Assembly (NCBI RefSeq): GCF_900185645.1
Contig: NZ_FYAM01000006.1
Coordinates: 310,001-374,000 of the forward strand
DNA length: 64,000 nt
Source: Clostridium sp. BSD9I1
Lineage (GTDB): Bacteria; Bacillota; Clostridia; Clostridiales; Clostridiaceae
Direction of reading: 5' to 3'
A program made the position numbers and the translations under genes. Of this stretch, positions 8,368 to 17,462 are shown in pieces (positions within the stretch are counted from its first letter, which is position 1; each line of letters begins with the position of its first letter). The notes below the pieces were generated by a model. The model was not told where the DNA came from, searched no databases, and worked only from the letters and a program-made list of their open reading frames with translations.

Positions 8368-10212
8368 TTGCTGTTAACTAAAGAAAAAACCCATCCCCGC
8401 ATCATAAGTATTATAGAATATTTTAAATATGATTCGTTATTTTATTTAACAACCATATTTATTTTTATAAAGTCCATACTTTTTTTAGGTGTTATAGCTC
8501 ATGATAATGTGTCTGGAATAAATATGTTTAAGGCATTTTTTGCACCACCTCCACTTGCAGCATACCTTGCTTTTATAATGATTTTTTTAAGTATTGCATA
8601 TTTGTTTAGTGGAAGAATTCATGGCTGGGTACTTTTTTTAGTTAATGTGGCTATTACTATATTATTACTATCAGACCTGTGGTATTACAGAGGTTTTGGA
8701 AACTTTATTTCTCCGTACATTTTTCAGCAAACATCTAACTTGGATAACTTAACGGATTCTATACTATCTATGGCAAGACCTATAGATATAATATTTTGGT
8801 TAGATATATTATATATGCCATATATGCTTATTAAAAATAAAATAGTATATAAATATTATAAGCGAAATATAATGTCATTTTTATGGATAGTGCTTATAAG
8901 TATAATATCAATATATTATATCCATTATAATATAGATATAAAAAAGACAGGAAAAGATGGACAGTACTTTTTTTATACTTGCTGGGCTCCTAATCAAACT
9001 ATGTCCAACTTATCACCTATAGGATATCACATATATGATGGGTATAATTACTATCATGAAGTGAAAAAACCTTTTACTCTGAGTGATAAAGAAAATGACA
9101 AAATAAAGGCTTGGTATAAAGATAATAAAGAAAACCTACCTGATAATGAGTATAAGGGAATTTTTAAAGGTAAAAATGTGATATTTTTGCAAGTAGAATC
9201 TTTAGAAAACTTTGTAATTGGTAAAAAGGTTAATGGGCAAGAAATTACTCCTAATTTAAATAAAATTTTAAATAATAGCTACTATTTTTCAAATTTTCAT
9301 GAGCAGGTATACAATGGTACAAGTGTGGATTCAGACCTTCTTTCCAATACTTCAATGCATCCCGTAAGAAAGGGAGCTACATTTTTTAGATTTCCACAAA
9401 ATACTTATAATTCCTTTCCGAAACTTTTAAAAGAAGAAGGGTATTATACTCAAGCTATACATCCTGATAAGGCTTCTTTTTGGAATTGGAAAAATGGATT
9501 AACAGCTGTAGGATTTGATAACTGCATAGATTCTTCTCATTTTAAGTTGGATGAAACTATAGGGCTTGGATTAAGTGATGGAAGTTTTTTAAAACAAACT
9601 ATACCACTTATAAAAAATGCTAAAAAACCATTTTATACATTTATGGTAACTCTCTCAAGTCATGCACCTTTTGATATTGAATCAAAGTATAGAGAGCTTA
9701 AAATTGATAAAGGACTTGATGAAACAAAGCTTGGAGGATACTTCCAAAGTATACACTATACAGATAAGCATATAGGAGTTTTCATGGATAACTTAAAGAA
9801 AGAGGGTCTTTTAGAGGATACAGTTGTTGTTATATATGGAGATCACGGCGGAATTCATAAGTACTATGAAAGTGAACTTAAGGATATAAAACCTCAAGAA
9901 GACTGGTGGATGAAAAATAACTGGGAAATTCCTCTTATCATATATAATAAGGATATAAGCCATAAGGAATTCACAGTAAATGGTGGTCAAATAGACACTA
10001 TGCCAACTGTAGCTTATATGATGGGAATAGATAAAGAAAAATTTGAAAATACTGCAATGGGAAGAATACTTGTAAATACAAAAGAAGATTTTACAGTACT
10101 TTCAGATAGAACTTATATAGGAGATAAGAGTAATAAAAATCATGTAGAACATAGTATACTAAGTATAGATATTTCAGATATGATGATTAGAAGTAATTAC
10201 TTTAATAAATAG
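8368..10212 (+). CDS. LTA synthase/sulfatase-family membrane protein
   Basis: This 614-residue protein has about five N-terminal membrane helices (to residue ~190) followed by an extracytoplasmic sulfatase-fold domain. FLQVESLENF (metal-binding Glu), YNGTSVDSDLLSN (the LtaS-type Thr nucleophile), and YGDHGGIHKYY (metal-binding Asp/His) are all present, as in lipoteichoic-acid synthases that transfer glycerol phosphate from phosphatidylglycerol. The TTG start at 8368 is set by AAGGAG at 8353-8358. It is 13 bp ahead of a small gene and likely cotranscribed with it. Confidence 0.88.
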   Translation: MLLTKEKTHPRIISIIEYFKYDSLFYLTTIFIFIKSILFLGVIAHDNVSGINMFKAFFAPPPLAAYLAFIMIFLSIAYLFSGRIHGWVLFLVNVAITILLLSDLWYYRGFGNFISPYIFQQTSNLDNLTDSILSMARPIDIIFWLDILYMPYMLIKNKIVYKYYKRNIMSFLWIVLISIISIYYIHYNIDIKKTGKDGQYFFYTCWAPNQTMSNLSPIGYHIYDGYNYYHEVKKPFTLSDKENDKIKAWYKDNKENLPDNEYKGIFKGKNVIFLQVESLENFVIGKKVNGQEITPNLNKILNNSYYFSNFHEQVYNGTSVDSDLLSNTSMHPVRKGATFFRFPQNTYNSFPKLLKEEGYYTQAIHPDKASFWNWKNGLTAVGFDNCIDSSHFKLDETIGLGLSDGSFLKQTIPLIKNAKKPFYTFMVTLSSHAPFDIESKYRELKIDKGLDETKLGGYFQSIHYTDKHIGVFMDNLKKEGLLEDTVVVIYGDHGGIHKYYESELKDIKPQEDWWMKNNWEIPLIIYNKDISHKEFTVNGGQIDTMPTVAYMMGIDKEKFENTAMGRILVNTKEDFTVLSDRTYIGDKSNKNHVEHSILSIDISDMMIRSNYFNK

Positions 10213-10225
10213 GGGAGATGTGAAT

Positions 10226-10660
10226 ATGGAAGAAAAATTATGGGGAAAGCTTGAGGCTTTAGAAAAAAGTGATAAAACTTTAAAAGAAGTACTTCCACAG
10301 GGCTTTGAAAACATGATAAAGGTTTATATATTTAATAATCGTGACAATATAATAGGTTTTTTAAAGGGTATAGTAAATAACCCTAACTTTAAAAAGAAGA
10401 TATCAGAGGAAATAGTAAAGTTTACATCAAATATGAATCCAATGATGGCAAAGTTTATAAATGTGGATAGTATGCAAACTAAAGTTGTTGAAGGAATAAA
10501 TGGTTACCTTCAAGATGAGAACAATGTATATAAGATAATGGAACTTGTAAATGAAGGAATAGACAAGTTTAAAGATAAAAGAGCAGCGGAAGTACTTATG
10601 TATATTCCTTATGAAGGAAAGAAAGAACTTGTAAGATGGGTAAGTAAAATAGTAAAGTAG
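10226..10660 (+). CDS. Hypothetical protein downstream of LTA-synthase-like gene
   Basis: This is a soluble, helix-rich protein of about 144 residues (MEEKLWGKLEALEKSDKTLK at the start) with no family I recognise. GGGGAG at 10212-10217 favours ATG 10226 over an in-frame GTG at 10220. The 13-bp gap from the LTA-synthase-like gene and the shared terminator suggest one operon. No function is proposed. Confidence 0.7.
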   Translation: MEEKLWGKLEALEKSDKTLKEVLPQGFENMIKVYIFNNRDNIIGFLKGIVNNPNFKKKISEEIVKFTSNMNPMMAKFINVDSMQTKVVEGINGYLQDENNVYKIMELVNEGIDKFKDKRAAEVLMYIPYEGKKELVRWVSKIVK

Positions 10661-10662
10661 TA

Positions 10663-10696
10663 AAATAAAGCCTTGAAAATCAAGGCTTTATTTTTG
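10663..10696. terminator. Bidirectional terminator
   Basis: AAAGCCTTG and CAAGGCTTT form a 9-bp stem with a five-base loop, then ATTTTTG. It serves the plus operon and overlaps the stop codon of the facing minus gene. Confidence 0.85.
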
Positions 10697-10906
10697 CTTT
10701 GGCAGTCTTATATTTTCTAATAAATTTTCCTCATGGTCATATACTTCAATGGTATTCTTTTCTTCATAAAACTTAGCTACCTTAAAGCTTCTATGAAATG
10801 CGTCATCCATAGATTGATAAAATATAATATTATTTTCATCTTCTTTTTCTATATGACCTATTGAATAACCAAAGGCACTTATCATCATTTTATGTTCCTG
10901 TTTCAT
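10688..10906 (-). CDS. Small hypothetical protein
   Basis: This 72-residue protein (MKQEHKMMISAFGYSIGHIE at the start) is charged and apparently soluble, with no recognised family. It has a good ribosome site (GGGGGA just upstream on the minus strand). Its stop lies inside the hairpin shared with the convergent operon. No function is proposed. Confidence 0.6.
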   Translation of the reverse strand: MKQEHKMMISAFGYSIGHIEKEDENNIIFYQSMDDAFHRSFKVAKFYEEKNTIEVYDHEENLLENIRLPKQK

Positions 10907-11545
10907 TTTAAAGTTCCCCCTTAAATGGCATGTCTACCTAAAGTATAAATTAATTAAAGATTCTATAGAATTTTTAATAGATAAATTATATTAATTTTTT
11001 TATACTTTTTCAAGACATATTACAACAGATTAATATGAAATTAGAACAAATATTTTATTTTATAATAATAATTTTAGTATTAAATAATAAGAAAATGAAG
11101 AAAATCAAAGAAAATGGACAGGCAATAAGAGATAACAGGATATAAAGGTAATTGACAAAATAGTCAGAAAATTATAAAATGTAATCAGACACCAAACAAA
11201 AACTAAAACATAAAAATCTAAAGATAGGAGATGATTCCACCAAAGCAATTAACTTTATTTAGACCTATTATAAAAAGTTTCAAAGAAATCTTTAAGATTG
11301 ATAGGTAGGTGATGGTGGTATTAAAGGCTCCAATTCCTTTAAATGATTCTCTTAAACCAGTAAATGAAAATTGAATTAGGAGTTTAATAAAAGATTTAAA
11401 TTTTAATAGATATAAGGGTTCGGCACAAATAGATGGTTCTAGCTGAACAACCTAATCTAAAGTAGTATTATTTAAGGAAAATCTTAAGAAAGGAATGATA
11501 AAATTTCAAATAGCTATTGATGGGTGTGGTCAGGAATTGGAAGCT
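10907..11545. other. Gene-free stretch with broken ORF fragments
   Basis: There is no intact gene. Between 11231 and 11553 the plus strand holds protein-like fragments interrupted by stops and shifts (for example IPPKQLTLFRPIIKSF, and a final piece containing GMIKFQIAIDGCGQELEAEK). This suggests a decayed gene that I could not assign to a family. Confidence 0.4.
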
Positions 11546-11599
11546 GAAAAATAACCGGTTTGTATATAGTAAGAGAGTATACAAACCGGCTATTTTTTA
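11546..11599. terminator. Strong hairpin terminator
   Basis: CCGGTTTGTATA and TATACAAACCGG form a stem with flanking A-rich and T-rich tracts (GAAAAATAA before, CTATTTTTTA after), so it can work in both directions. It ends the traX transcript and may be what remains of a terminator for the decayed gene to its left. Confidence 0.8.
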
Positions 11600-11610
11600 T
11601 GTAAAAATAA

Positions 11611-12294
11611 TTAGAAAAATCTTATCTTCATAAAATATATAACTAATAAATGTACTGGATAAAAAGCATAAAAGGCATATTTGTATTTTTTGAATCCTTG
11701 TTTTTCATTATAATATCTTATTATTATTAGAGAAAATAATGAAAATAATTGAATTATTCCGCCTAACTCAAAAGAAGCTCCTCCAAGTATCACTGAAATG
11801 ATATAAAGTGATATTAAAGCTATATTTAAAATTGCTTGAGATTTAATGAGTTTTTTGAAATCTTGGCTATAATAATAAAATAAAAATATAGTGGCAATAC
11901 CATATGCAAAATAGTCAGTATTAAGTATTGTAGCAATAATGCTTGGAAGTATTATACTTAATTGTTTACCACGTTCATTTTGTTCCTTTTCATATTTATC
12001 ATAGAAATAAATTGCTATTAATCCAAGAAGTAAAGTGAAAAATATATTTAAGCTTTGAGCTTTAAGTGCAAGATTAAATGGAACTTGAGATATAAGAGCA
12101 AAAATACCAAGTCTTTTCATATACCTTATAGGGTCGCTAGTATGTTTATAGCCTAAAGCAATCATCCAAGCAAATAGAGGAAAGGCTAGTCTACCAATTA
12201 TCCTTAAAAATATATATTGTGGAAATAAAGCAGCTCCTATGTGGTCTATTAGCATGCACAAGCACGCAAGCAATTTAATTTTAAAGTTTGACAT
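11611..12294 (-). CDS. TraX-family membrane protein
   Basis: This 227-residue protein has about seven hydrophobic helices and begins FKIKLLACLCMLIDHIGAAL, the conserved opening of the TraX family (PF05857), with RIIGRLAFPLFAWMIALGY shortly after. Family members are acyltransferase-like; TraX of plasmid F acetylates pilin. Chromosomal clostridial copies have no known substrate. No conjugation genes are nearby, so a pilus link is not supported. Confidence 0.85.
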   Translation of the reverse strand: MSNFKIKLLACLCMLIDHIGAALFPQYIFLRIIGRLAFPLFAWMIALGYKHTSDPIRYMKRLGIFALISQVPFNLALKAQSLNIFFTLLLGLIAIYFYDKYEKEQNERGKQLSIILPSIIATILNTDYFAYGIATIFLFYYYSQDFKKLIKSQAILNIALISLYIISVILGGASFELGGIIQLFSLFSLIIIRYYNEKQGFKKYKYAFYAFYPVHLLVIYFMKIRFF

Positions 12295-12402
12295 AGTAAT
12301 TCTCCTTGCATGATTTATAGAAACTTATAAAGTGAAAAATAGTTTATTAATTCTTAATAATTTCATAACTACTAGTTAATAATTATTATTTATAATTAAT
12401 TA

Positions 12403-12492
12403 TATAATATAACTAACAAAAATAGTTTTGTTCAGAGAACCTCCCCCTTTTAATATACACAAAGGTGCTTAAAAAAGCACCTTATTTTTTTA
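12403..12492 (+). ncRNA. Candidate C-rich small RNA
   Basis: A -10-like TATAAT lies at 12403-12408. From about 12415 there is a hairpin (AACAAAA/TTTTGTT), a single-stranded stretch with ACCTCCCCCTTTT (12440-12450), then a terminator stem AAGGTGC/GCACCTT at 12462-12483 followed by ATTTTTTTAT. No plus-strand gene precedes this terminator. The C-rich tract is complementary to Shine-Dalgarno sequences, as in the UCCC motifs of RsaE/RoxS-type RNAs. The -35 is weak. The homology is not claimed, only the architecture. Confidence 0.45.
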
Positions 12493-12517
12493 TGAAAATA
12501 AGATGCTGTAAAGGTAT

Positions 12518-13483
12518 CTATTTATCGTTTTTATTTTTTTTGAATAGATTTTTAATGCTAAATTTCTTAGTGCTTCTTTTGGAAAGATATCTCATTATGA
12601 GGACTATAGGAATTATAATTATAAGATATGGTATAAAAGCAATTACTCCTATAATTGAAATCTTTAGTATTTGAATTACATTGTTTATGGAATCTATAAA
12701 TTTATATTTGATTTTTTCTCCTAAATCACTTCCGGAATTTCCAAGAGAAAGTACATCAACTTCCTGTAAGTTTACATCCACGGTTGAATAATCTATAAGG
12801 TTATCAAGTCTCTTTAGTGTTCCAGTAAGGTTTTCGATTTCATAGCGAACAGTTGCAAGTTCTTTTTCTATTTCAAGTACATCCTTTAAGGTTCCTGATT
12901 TTTTTAATAGTTCCAATAGTCGTTCCTCTTGAAGTTTAAGTGATTTTAATCTAGCTTCTGTATCAAAATACTGAGAGGTTACATCTTCACCGCTTATGCT
13001 GGTGGTTACAACATTTCCTATAACAGATGAGCCAGCCATAAAGGAGTTAAAGTGCTTAGTTGGAATTCTTAAGGAAAAATTAGCGTGTCGCATTTGAGAG
13101 TTGTTTATATTTTCTACTCTATTTCCAGATATAGTTGAATTTTCAATATATCCACCTAAAACCTGTACCTTTTCATTAAGAGCAGCTATAGATTTTTGAA
13201 ATTCCTTTGTTTGAATATCTAAATATCCTCTTTGTATTAATTTTCTTTGAGATAACTTAGACGTATCAATATTTTCTGGAGTGGTGGCAGCTTTAGATTC
13301 CTGTTTCATTTTTGAATTCTGACCGCTGGCTATATCAGCCTTAACATTCATTCGACTATAATCCTGAGCTATTTGGTTTCCAGATCTGGATGCCTCTTTT
13401 TTTGATCCGCAGGCATTAAAGGAAAGCATGGAAAAGATTATAGTTAACAAAACTAGAAAGAAAGATATTTTCTTTTTCAACAA
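12518..13483 (-). CDS. DUF4349 lipoprotein-like membrane protein
   Basis: This 321-residue protein has an N-terminal hydrophobic segment ending FNACGSKK, a probable lipobox with Cys near residue 26. The DUF4349 core follows (RKLIQRGYLDIQTKEF near 80-96), then a coiled coil (about 180-245, LKSLKLQEERLLELLKK) and a C-terminal transmembrane helix (IIGVIAFIPYLIIIIPIVLI) with a basic tail. It is probably anchored at both ends facing the cell wall. Function in the family is unknown. It is a single-gene unit. Confidence 0.85.
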   Translation of the reverse strand: MLKKKISFFLVLLTIIFSMLSFNACGSKKEASRSGNQIAQDYSRMNVKADIASGQNSKMKQESKAATTPENIDTSKLSQRKLIQRGYLDIQTKEFQKSIAALNEKVQVLGGYIENSTISGNRVENINNSQMRHANFSLRIPTKHFNSFMAGSSVIGNVVTTSISGEDVTSQYFDTEARLKSLKLQEERLLELLKKSGTLKDVLEIEKELATVRYEIENLTGTLKRLDNLIDYSTVDVNLQEVDVLSLGNSGSDLGEKIKYKFIDSINNVIQILKISIIGVIAFIPYLIIIIPIVLIMRYLSKRSTKKFSIKNLFKKNKNDK

Positions 13484-13641
13484 TATTCACTCCCTATAAA
13501 ATTAGTTAAGAATAGGTTTATTTACTAATGTATACGAGTAAAATAAGAATATAGTCCTTGGCATTTTTAATGCTGAATTAGAAGTATGGAATTTACATCT
13601 AGGAAGGTGTTCATTTTACTAAAATACGGGGGTGTTTAAAT

Positions 13642-13989
13642 TTGGCCGCTTATTCAAATAGAAGACGGGACCATATTCATTTTATAAAGCAATACAATAT
13701 GGAAACTGGTGAATACACTGGTACTCGTATAGTTATATTTATAAAACCTAAGTATAAATCTATACATGATATAGGTGATTTCCAAAAGCATCCTTATAAA
13801 AGTCCTAAATCTAAAAATCATAATAAATCTTTATGGAAAGTAATCCATTGTGATATAGGAGAATTAATAAAAAAGGAAATGATAAATGTCAGTGAAGATA
13901 ATAAGTATATTATGAGACACGTATTATATGAAAACCCTAAAGGAAATATAAAAGAGTATATAAGGGAGTTAATAAGTGAAGAAACTTAA
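13642..13989 (+). CDS. Hypothetical basic protein
   Basis: This 115-residue basic protein (MAAYSNRRRDHIHFIKQYNM at the start) is not recognised. GGGGGTG at 13628-13634 supports the TTG start at 13642. It is rich in Lys and His with no membrane segment, and could bind nucleic acid, though this is only an impression from composition. It is a single gene. Confidence 0.6.
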   Translation: MAAYSNRRRDHIHFIKQYNMETGEYTGTRIVIFIKPKYKSIHDIGDFQKHPYKSPKSKNHNKSLWKVIHCDIGELIKKEMINVSEDNKYIMRHVLYENPKGNIKEYIRELISEET

Positions 13990-14122
13990 TTAGCTATGTA
14001 AATTTATTTCACACTATTTTCACATGATTTTCCCACCACTATGATGTATATTGATTTTCAGCAAAGTAGGATAATAATCTTAAATTTAAAATATACATTT
14101 GAAAGGGATGAACAAGATAAAT

Positions 14123-15364
14123 ATGAAAAAGAAAATGGTGGGAAAAATACGATATGTTGTGCAAGCTTTTAATATTCTCCTTACAGCTATTGGTGTTTTC
14201 AGAGGATATCCCGTAGCTAAAGCACTTTTGTTAGGCGTTACTCTTATTATGGGTCCTGTCTTTTGCGGCTGGATCTGCCCTTTTGGTACATTACAAGACT
14301 TCTTTGGAATACTAGGAGATAAACTAGGAATAAAAAAACGTACAGTTTCTGAAAGTCTAAATAAAGTTTTAGTATGCTCACGATATGTGTTGTTGATCAT
14401 TACTATATTTATTAGTGCTGATTTTATTTTTAACTTATTAAGTCTAGATCCTCGTAGCAACCTGTCAGTGGTTCTTACAGGAAATAGTTTGACGGTAATA
14501 GGATGGATTGTCCTTGGAATATTTCTTGGAATATCCGTGTTTTTTAAGAGACCATTTTGCAATTATCTATGTATTGAAGGTGCAAAATATGGTGTTTTTA
14601 GCGTGTTGAGGACTGTGACTATAATTAGGGATAAAAATTTATGTATTAATTGTAATAAATGCAACAAAGTATGTCCTATGAACATAAATGTATCTTCGTA
14701 TGGGCAAGTAAGATCTTTGCAGTGTGTTAACTGCATGGAATGTGTTACAGAATGTCCTGTTAGTAACGCATTAACTGTAAGTATAATACCGGTTAAGGGC
14801 AAAAAGAGGAAAATGGTCCTTCCCTTAATTATTGCTAGTGCCTTGTCAGTATTTGCATTTATTGTATATAATAATATTAGTTATGACAGTTTAAACATAG
14901 GTGTATTATCTAGTAATTTAAGTGATAAATCAACGGTTATTACTGGAGAGAGTACAGTGGAATATGGGGACGCTGTTGGCATAGCTGACGGAGTTTATAC
15001 AGGAACTGGGAAAGGGTTTAGGGGAGAGATGACTACCGAAGTCACTGTACAAAGTGAACAAATTACCAAGATTGAAGTTACTGAAATGGTAGATGATGCC
15101 AAATGGTTTGATAGGGCATATAGTACTGTAGCTTCTGAGATTATTTATTCCCAGACGGCAGATGTGGATTCAGTATCTGGAGCGACTTACTCTTCAATGG
15201 GAATAAAAGAAGCTGTTGCCAATGCTTTAATAAATGCAGGTGGGAAGAATGTAGAAGCTATTGTCAATGACTTGCCAGAAGGTGGCCGTTCCCGTGGTGA
15301 AAGGCCTGAAGGTGGTCGTTATCATGATAGAAGACCTGACGGAGACCAGTTTAATAGATACTAA
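14123..15364 (+). CDS. NapH-like 4Fe-4S membrane protein fused to FMN-binding domain
   Basis: This is a membrane-bound electron carrier of about 413 residues. The order is: helices with the NapH-type CGWICPFGTLQDFFG and a matching FCNYLCIEGAKYG, then two [4Fe-4S] motifs (CINCNKCNKVCP and CVNCMECVTECP), a helix (PLIIASALSVFAFIVY), and an extracytoplasmic FMN_bind domain. The FMN domain ends in SGATYSS, where ApbE would attach FMN to Thr. A tail with repeated RPEGGR-like units closes it. ATG 14108 and TTG 14099 are alternative starts; GGGATGA before 14123 fits best. It should pass electrons across the membrane to an unknown acceptor. The two-component genes follow at 21 bp, so they likely control it. 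Confidence 0.85.
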   Translation: MKKKMVGKIRYVVQAFNILLTAIGVFRGYPVAKALLLGVTLIMGPVFCGWICPFGTLQDFFGILGDKLGIKKRTVSESLNKVLVCSRYVLLIITIFISADFIFNLLSLDPRSNLSVVLTGNSLTVIGWIVLGIFLGISVFFKRPFCNYLCIEGAKYGVFSVLRTVTIIRDKNLCINCNKCNKVCPMNINVSSYGQVRSLQCVNCMECVTECPVSNALTVSIIPVKGKKRKMVLPLIIASALSVFAFIVYNNISYDSLNIGVLSSNLSDKSTVITGESTVEYGDAVGIADGVYTGTGKGFRGEMTTEVTVQSEQITKIEVTEMVDDAKWFDRAYSTVASEIIYSQTADVDSVSGATYSSMGIKEAVANALINAGGKNVEAIVNDLPEGGRSRGERPEGGRYHDRRPDGDQFNRY

Positions 15365-15385
15365 TATTATTAAGGACGTGAAGGT

Positions 15386-16057
15386 ATGAAAAGGATTTAT
15401 TTAGTGGAAGATGAAAAGTCACTGAGTCAATTGCTAAGTGCATATTTAATAGAAGCTGGTTATTCAGTAGTTGTTTTCGACAATGGTTTAAAAGCTAAAT
15501 CTAGAATCAATGAGGAACCAGATCTTTGGATACTAGATATAATGCTTCCAGGTATGGACGGCTACAGTTTAATAAAGGAAATAAAAAGATCTACACCAGA
15601 TGTACCCGTTATTTTTACATCTGCTAGAAATGCAGAACTTGACAGGGTAGTTGGTCTGGAAATGGGCAGTGATGATTATCTACCTAAACCTTTTTTACCG
15701 AGAGAATTAGTTATTCGCGTCAATAGAATTTTAGAACGAAAAAATTCAGCAGTTGCTGAAAATAACTGTTATATTTTGGGAACATATATCTTTGAGCCTT
15801 CAAAACGTTCAATTTCTGTAGAAGATGGAATGGTTACACTATCTAACAAAGAATACGATCTTCTTGAGTTTCTTATTAAGTATATTAATCAAGCTGTTAG
15901 TCGTAATGATATGATTGATGCAGTTTGGGGGATGGATTATTTCGGTTCAGATAGAGTGGTTGATGATACTATTCGAAGGCTGCGAAAGAAGATGCCTAAA
16001 CTTTCAATTGAACCAATTTATGGATACGGATATATGTTGAAAGGAGAAGATTTATGA
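15386..16057 (+). CDS. OmpR-family response regulator
   Basis: This 223-residue protein has a receiver domain with acidic pocket EDE at residues 8-10, phospho-acceptor D51 in WILDIMLPGMDG and the conserved Lys in YLPKPF. A winged-helix DNA-binding domain follows (about 125-220, ending YGYGYMLKGE). It overlaps the kinase gene by four bases (ATGA at 16054-16057) and follows the ferredoxin/FMN gene, so all three probably form one operon. Confidence 0.95.
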   Translation: MKRIYLVEDEKSLSQLLSAYLIEAGYSVVVFDNGLKAKSRINEEPDLWILDIMLPGMDGYSLIKEIKRSTPDVPVIFTSARNAELDRVVGLEMGSDDYLPKPFLPRELVIRVNRILERKNSAVAENNCYILGTYIFEPSKRSISVEDGMVTLSNKEYDLLEFLIKYINQAVSRNDMIDAVWGMDYFGSDRVVDDTIRRLRKKMPKLSIEPIYGYGYMLKGEDL

Positions 16058-17400
16058 TTACAGAAAAGAGAAAAATTCATTCTATGAATTCACGAATTTG
16101 GCGTATGGTCATAGGAATTCTTCTTCTTTTCCTCATTTCAATTACTATCATAAATTCTGTTATTCTTAAGAAATCAAAGGAAGATTTTCTTTTTAATCAA
16201 TTAAAAGAAGCCGCACAAGATAAAAAGAGATTTCAAAGAAGTGATAAAGAAATCACATATATAAATCATTTTTTAATTACGAAATCCGGAGATGATTATG
16301 GTATTTTAGCAGATCCTAAGACAGCGAGTCGTTATATGGATAAGGGCAATCGAAGTCATATATTAGAAGCCATTGGTAAAAAAGTCATTGAAGAAAAGAT
16401 AAACGGATCTTATAGCCTTGGTAAGATTACTTTGGGGAACCAACTGCACTATTATTATGCAGAGTACGGTGATGATTCAGAGGGTATCATGGTATTCATT
16501 GCTTCAACTGAAGTTGAGCCGTTAATATCTTTATCATTTATCATTGCTTTTATGATTACTTTAATCATAAGTTTTATAGTGACAAAAATTATATCTAATA
16601 AGATTGTAAAACCGATTTATGATTTAGAAACTTTTGCTGAGGATATTGCAAATCATAAATGGGATGTAACTCCTCCTATCTCGGACACAGCCGAAATACA
16701 AGAATTATCAGATTCCTTAGATCATATGAGAGAAGCGCTAAAAACAAGAGATGATTGGGAACGAGAGTTTCTTCAATCAAGTTCTCATAGTTTGAAAACA
16801 CCTGTTATGGTGATTAAGGGGTATTCACAAGCGATGATTGATGGTCTTTTAGTAGACTCACCTGAATCTCCTGCTGAGGTTATACGAAGAGAAGCTGAGA
16901 ATCTTGAACGCCGTGTCAGTCAATTGCTTAAACTTTATACATATGCTCATGCATTAGAAAATGAAGGTAAACAAGATTCTATTCGTATTGACCGACTACT
17001 CAATAGCCTTATTCGTAGATTTCAAATAATTAAACCTAATCTCCGATGGGATGTGAATATAACCCCTGTAGAGGTTGAGGGAAATTCAGAAGCTCTATTA
17101 ACAGCATTTGAAAATATTATAGAAAACCAGATTCGTTATGCGAAATCTGTTATAAGTATTAGCATAAAAAAGGAGACTATGTATTCTATATCATCAATTG
17201 TCATTAAGATTGCAAACGATGGACCACATTTTAATCAAGAAGATCCTATGTGCCTTTTCCATAGATATAAAAAAGATGAATCCGGCCAGTGGGGACTGGG
17301 ACTTGCAATTGTAAAGCAAATCATAGAAGCCCATAATGGCAATGTAATTGCAGATAATACTGAGGAAGGTGTGGAATTTGTAGTGACGTTACAGGAGTAA
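16054..17400 (+). CDS. Membrane sensor histidine kinase
   Basis: This 448-residue protein has transmembrane helices near residues 16-38 and 158-178, with an extracellular sensor between them, then a HAMP-like segment. The dimerisation/phospho-acceptor box is SSSHSLKTPVMVIKGY (His near 247, with Ser where most kinases have Glu). An HATPase domain follows with N box (ENIIENQIRYA) and GLGLAIVKQI. It would phosphorylate the adjacent OmpR regulator. The signal is unknown, but the neighbour suggests a redox or electron-flow cue. Confidence 0.92.
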   Translation: MITEKRKIHSMNSRIWRMVIGILLLFLISITIINSVILKKSKEDFLFNQLKEAAQDKKRFQRSDKEITYINHFLITKSGDDYGILADPKTASRYMDKGNRSHILEAIGKKVIEEKINGSYSLGKITLGNQLHYYYAEYGDDSEGIMVFIASTEVEPLISLSFIIAFMITLIISFIVTKIISNKIVKPIYDLETFAEDIANHKWDVTPPISDTAEIQELSDSLDHMREALKTRDDWEREFLQSSSHSLKTPVMVIKGYSQAMIDGLLVDSPESPAEVIRREAENLERRVSQLLKLYTYAHALENEGKQDSIRIDRLLNSLIRRFQIIKPNLRWDVNITPVEVEGNSEALLTAFENIIENQIRYAKSVISISIKKETMYSISSIVIKIANDGPHFNQEDPMCLFHRYKKDESGQWGLGLAIVKQIIEAHNGNVIADNTEEGVEFVVTLQE

Positions 17401-17436
17401 CCCAGCAGTTTTAAGGAACTGCCGGGTTATTTAAAT
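17398..17436. terminator. Terminator after two-component operon
   Basis: AACCCAGCAGTT pairs with AACTGCCGGGTT (one mismatch) around a six-base loop, followed by ATTT. It begins at the kinase stop and faces a convergent minus gene, so it may serve both. Confidence 0.75.
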
Positions 17437-17462
17437 TTCAAGTTAAATCCCCTTATTTCTTA

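Noticed and set aside
12465-12674. Plus-strand open frame of 69 codons
   Set aside because: It overlaps the DUF4349 gene on the other strand and a terminator, and has no ribosome site or family resemblance.
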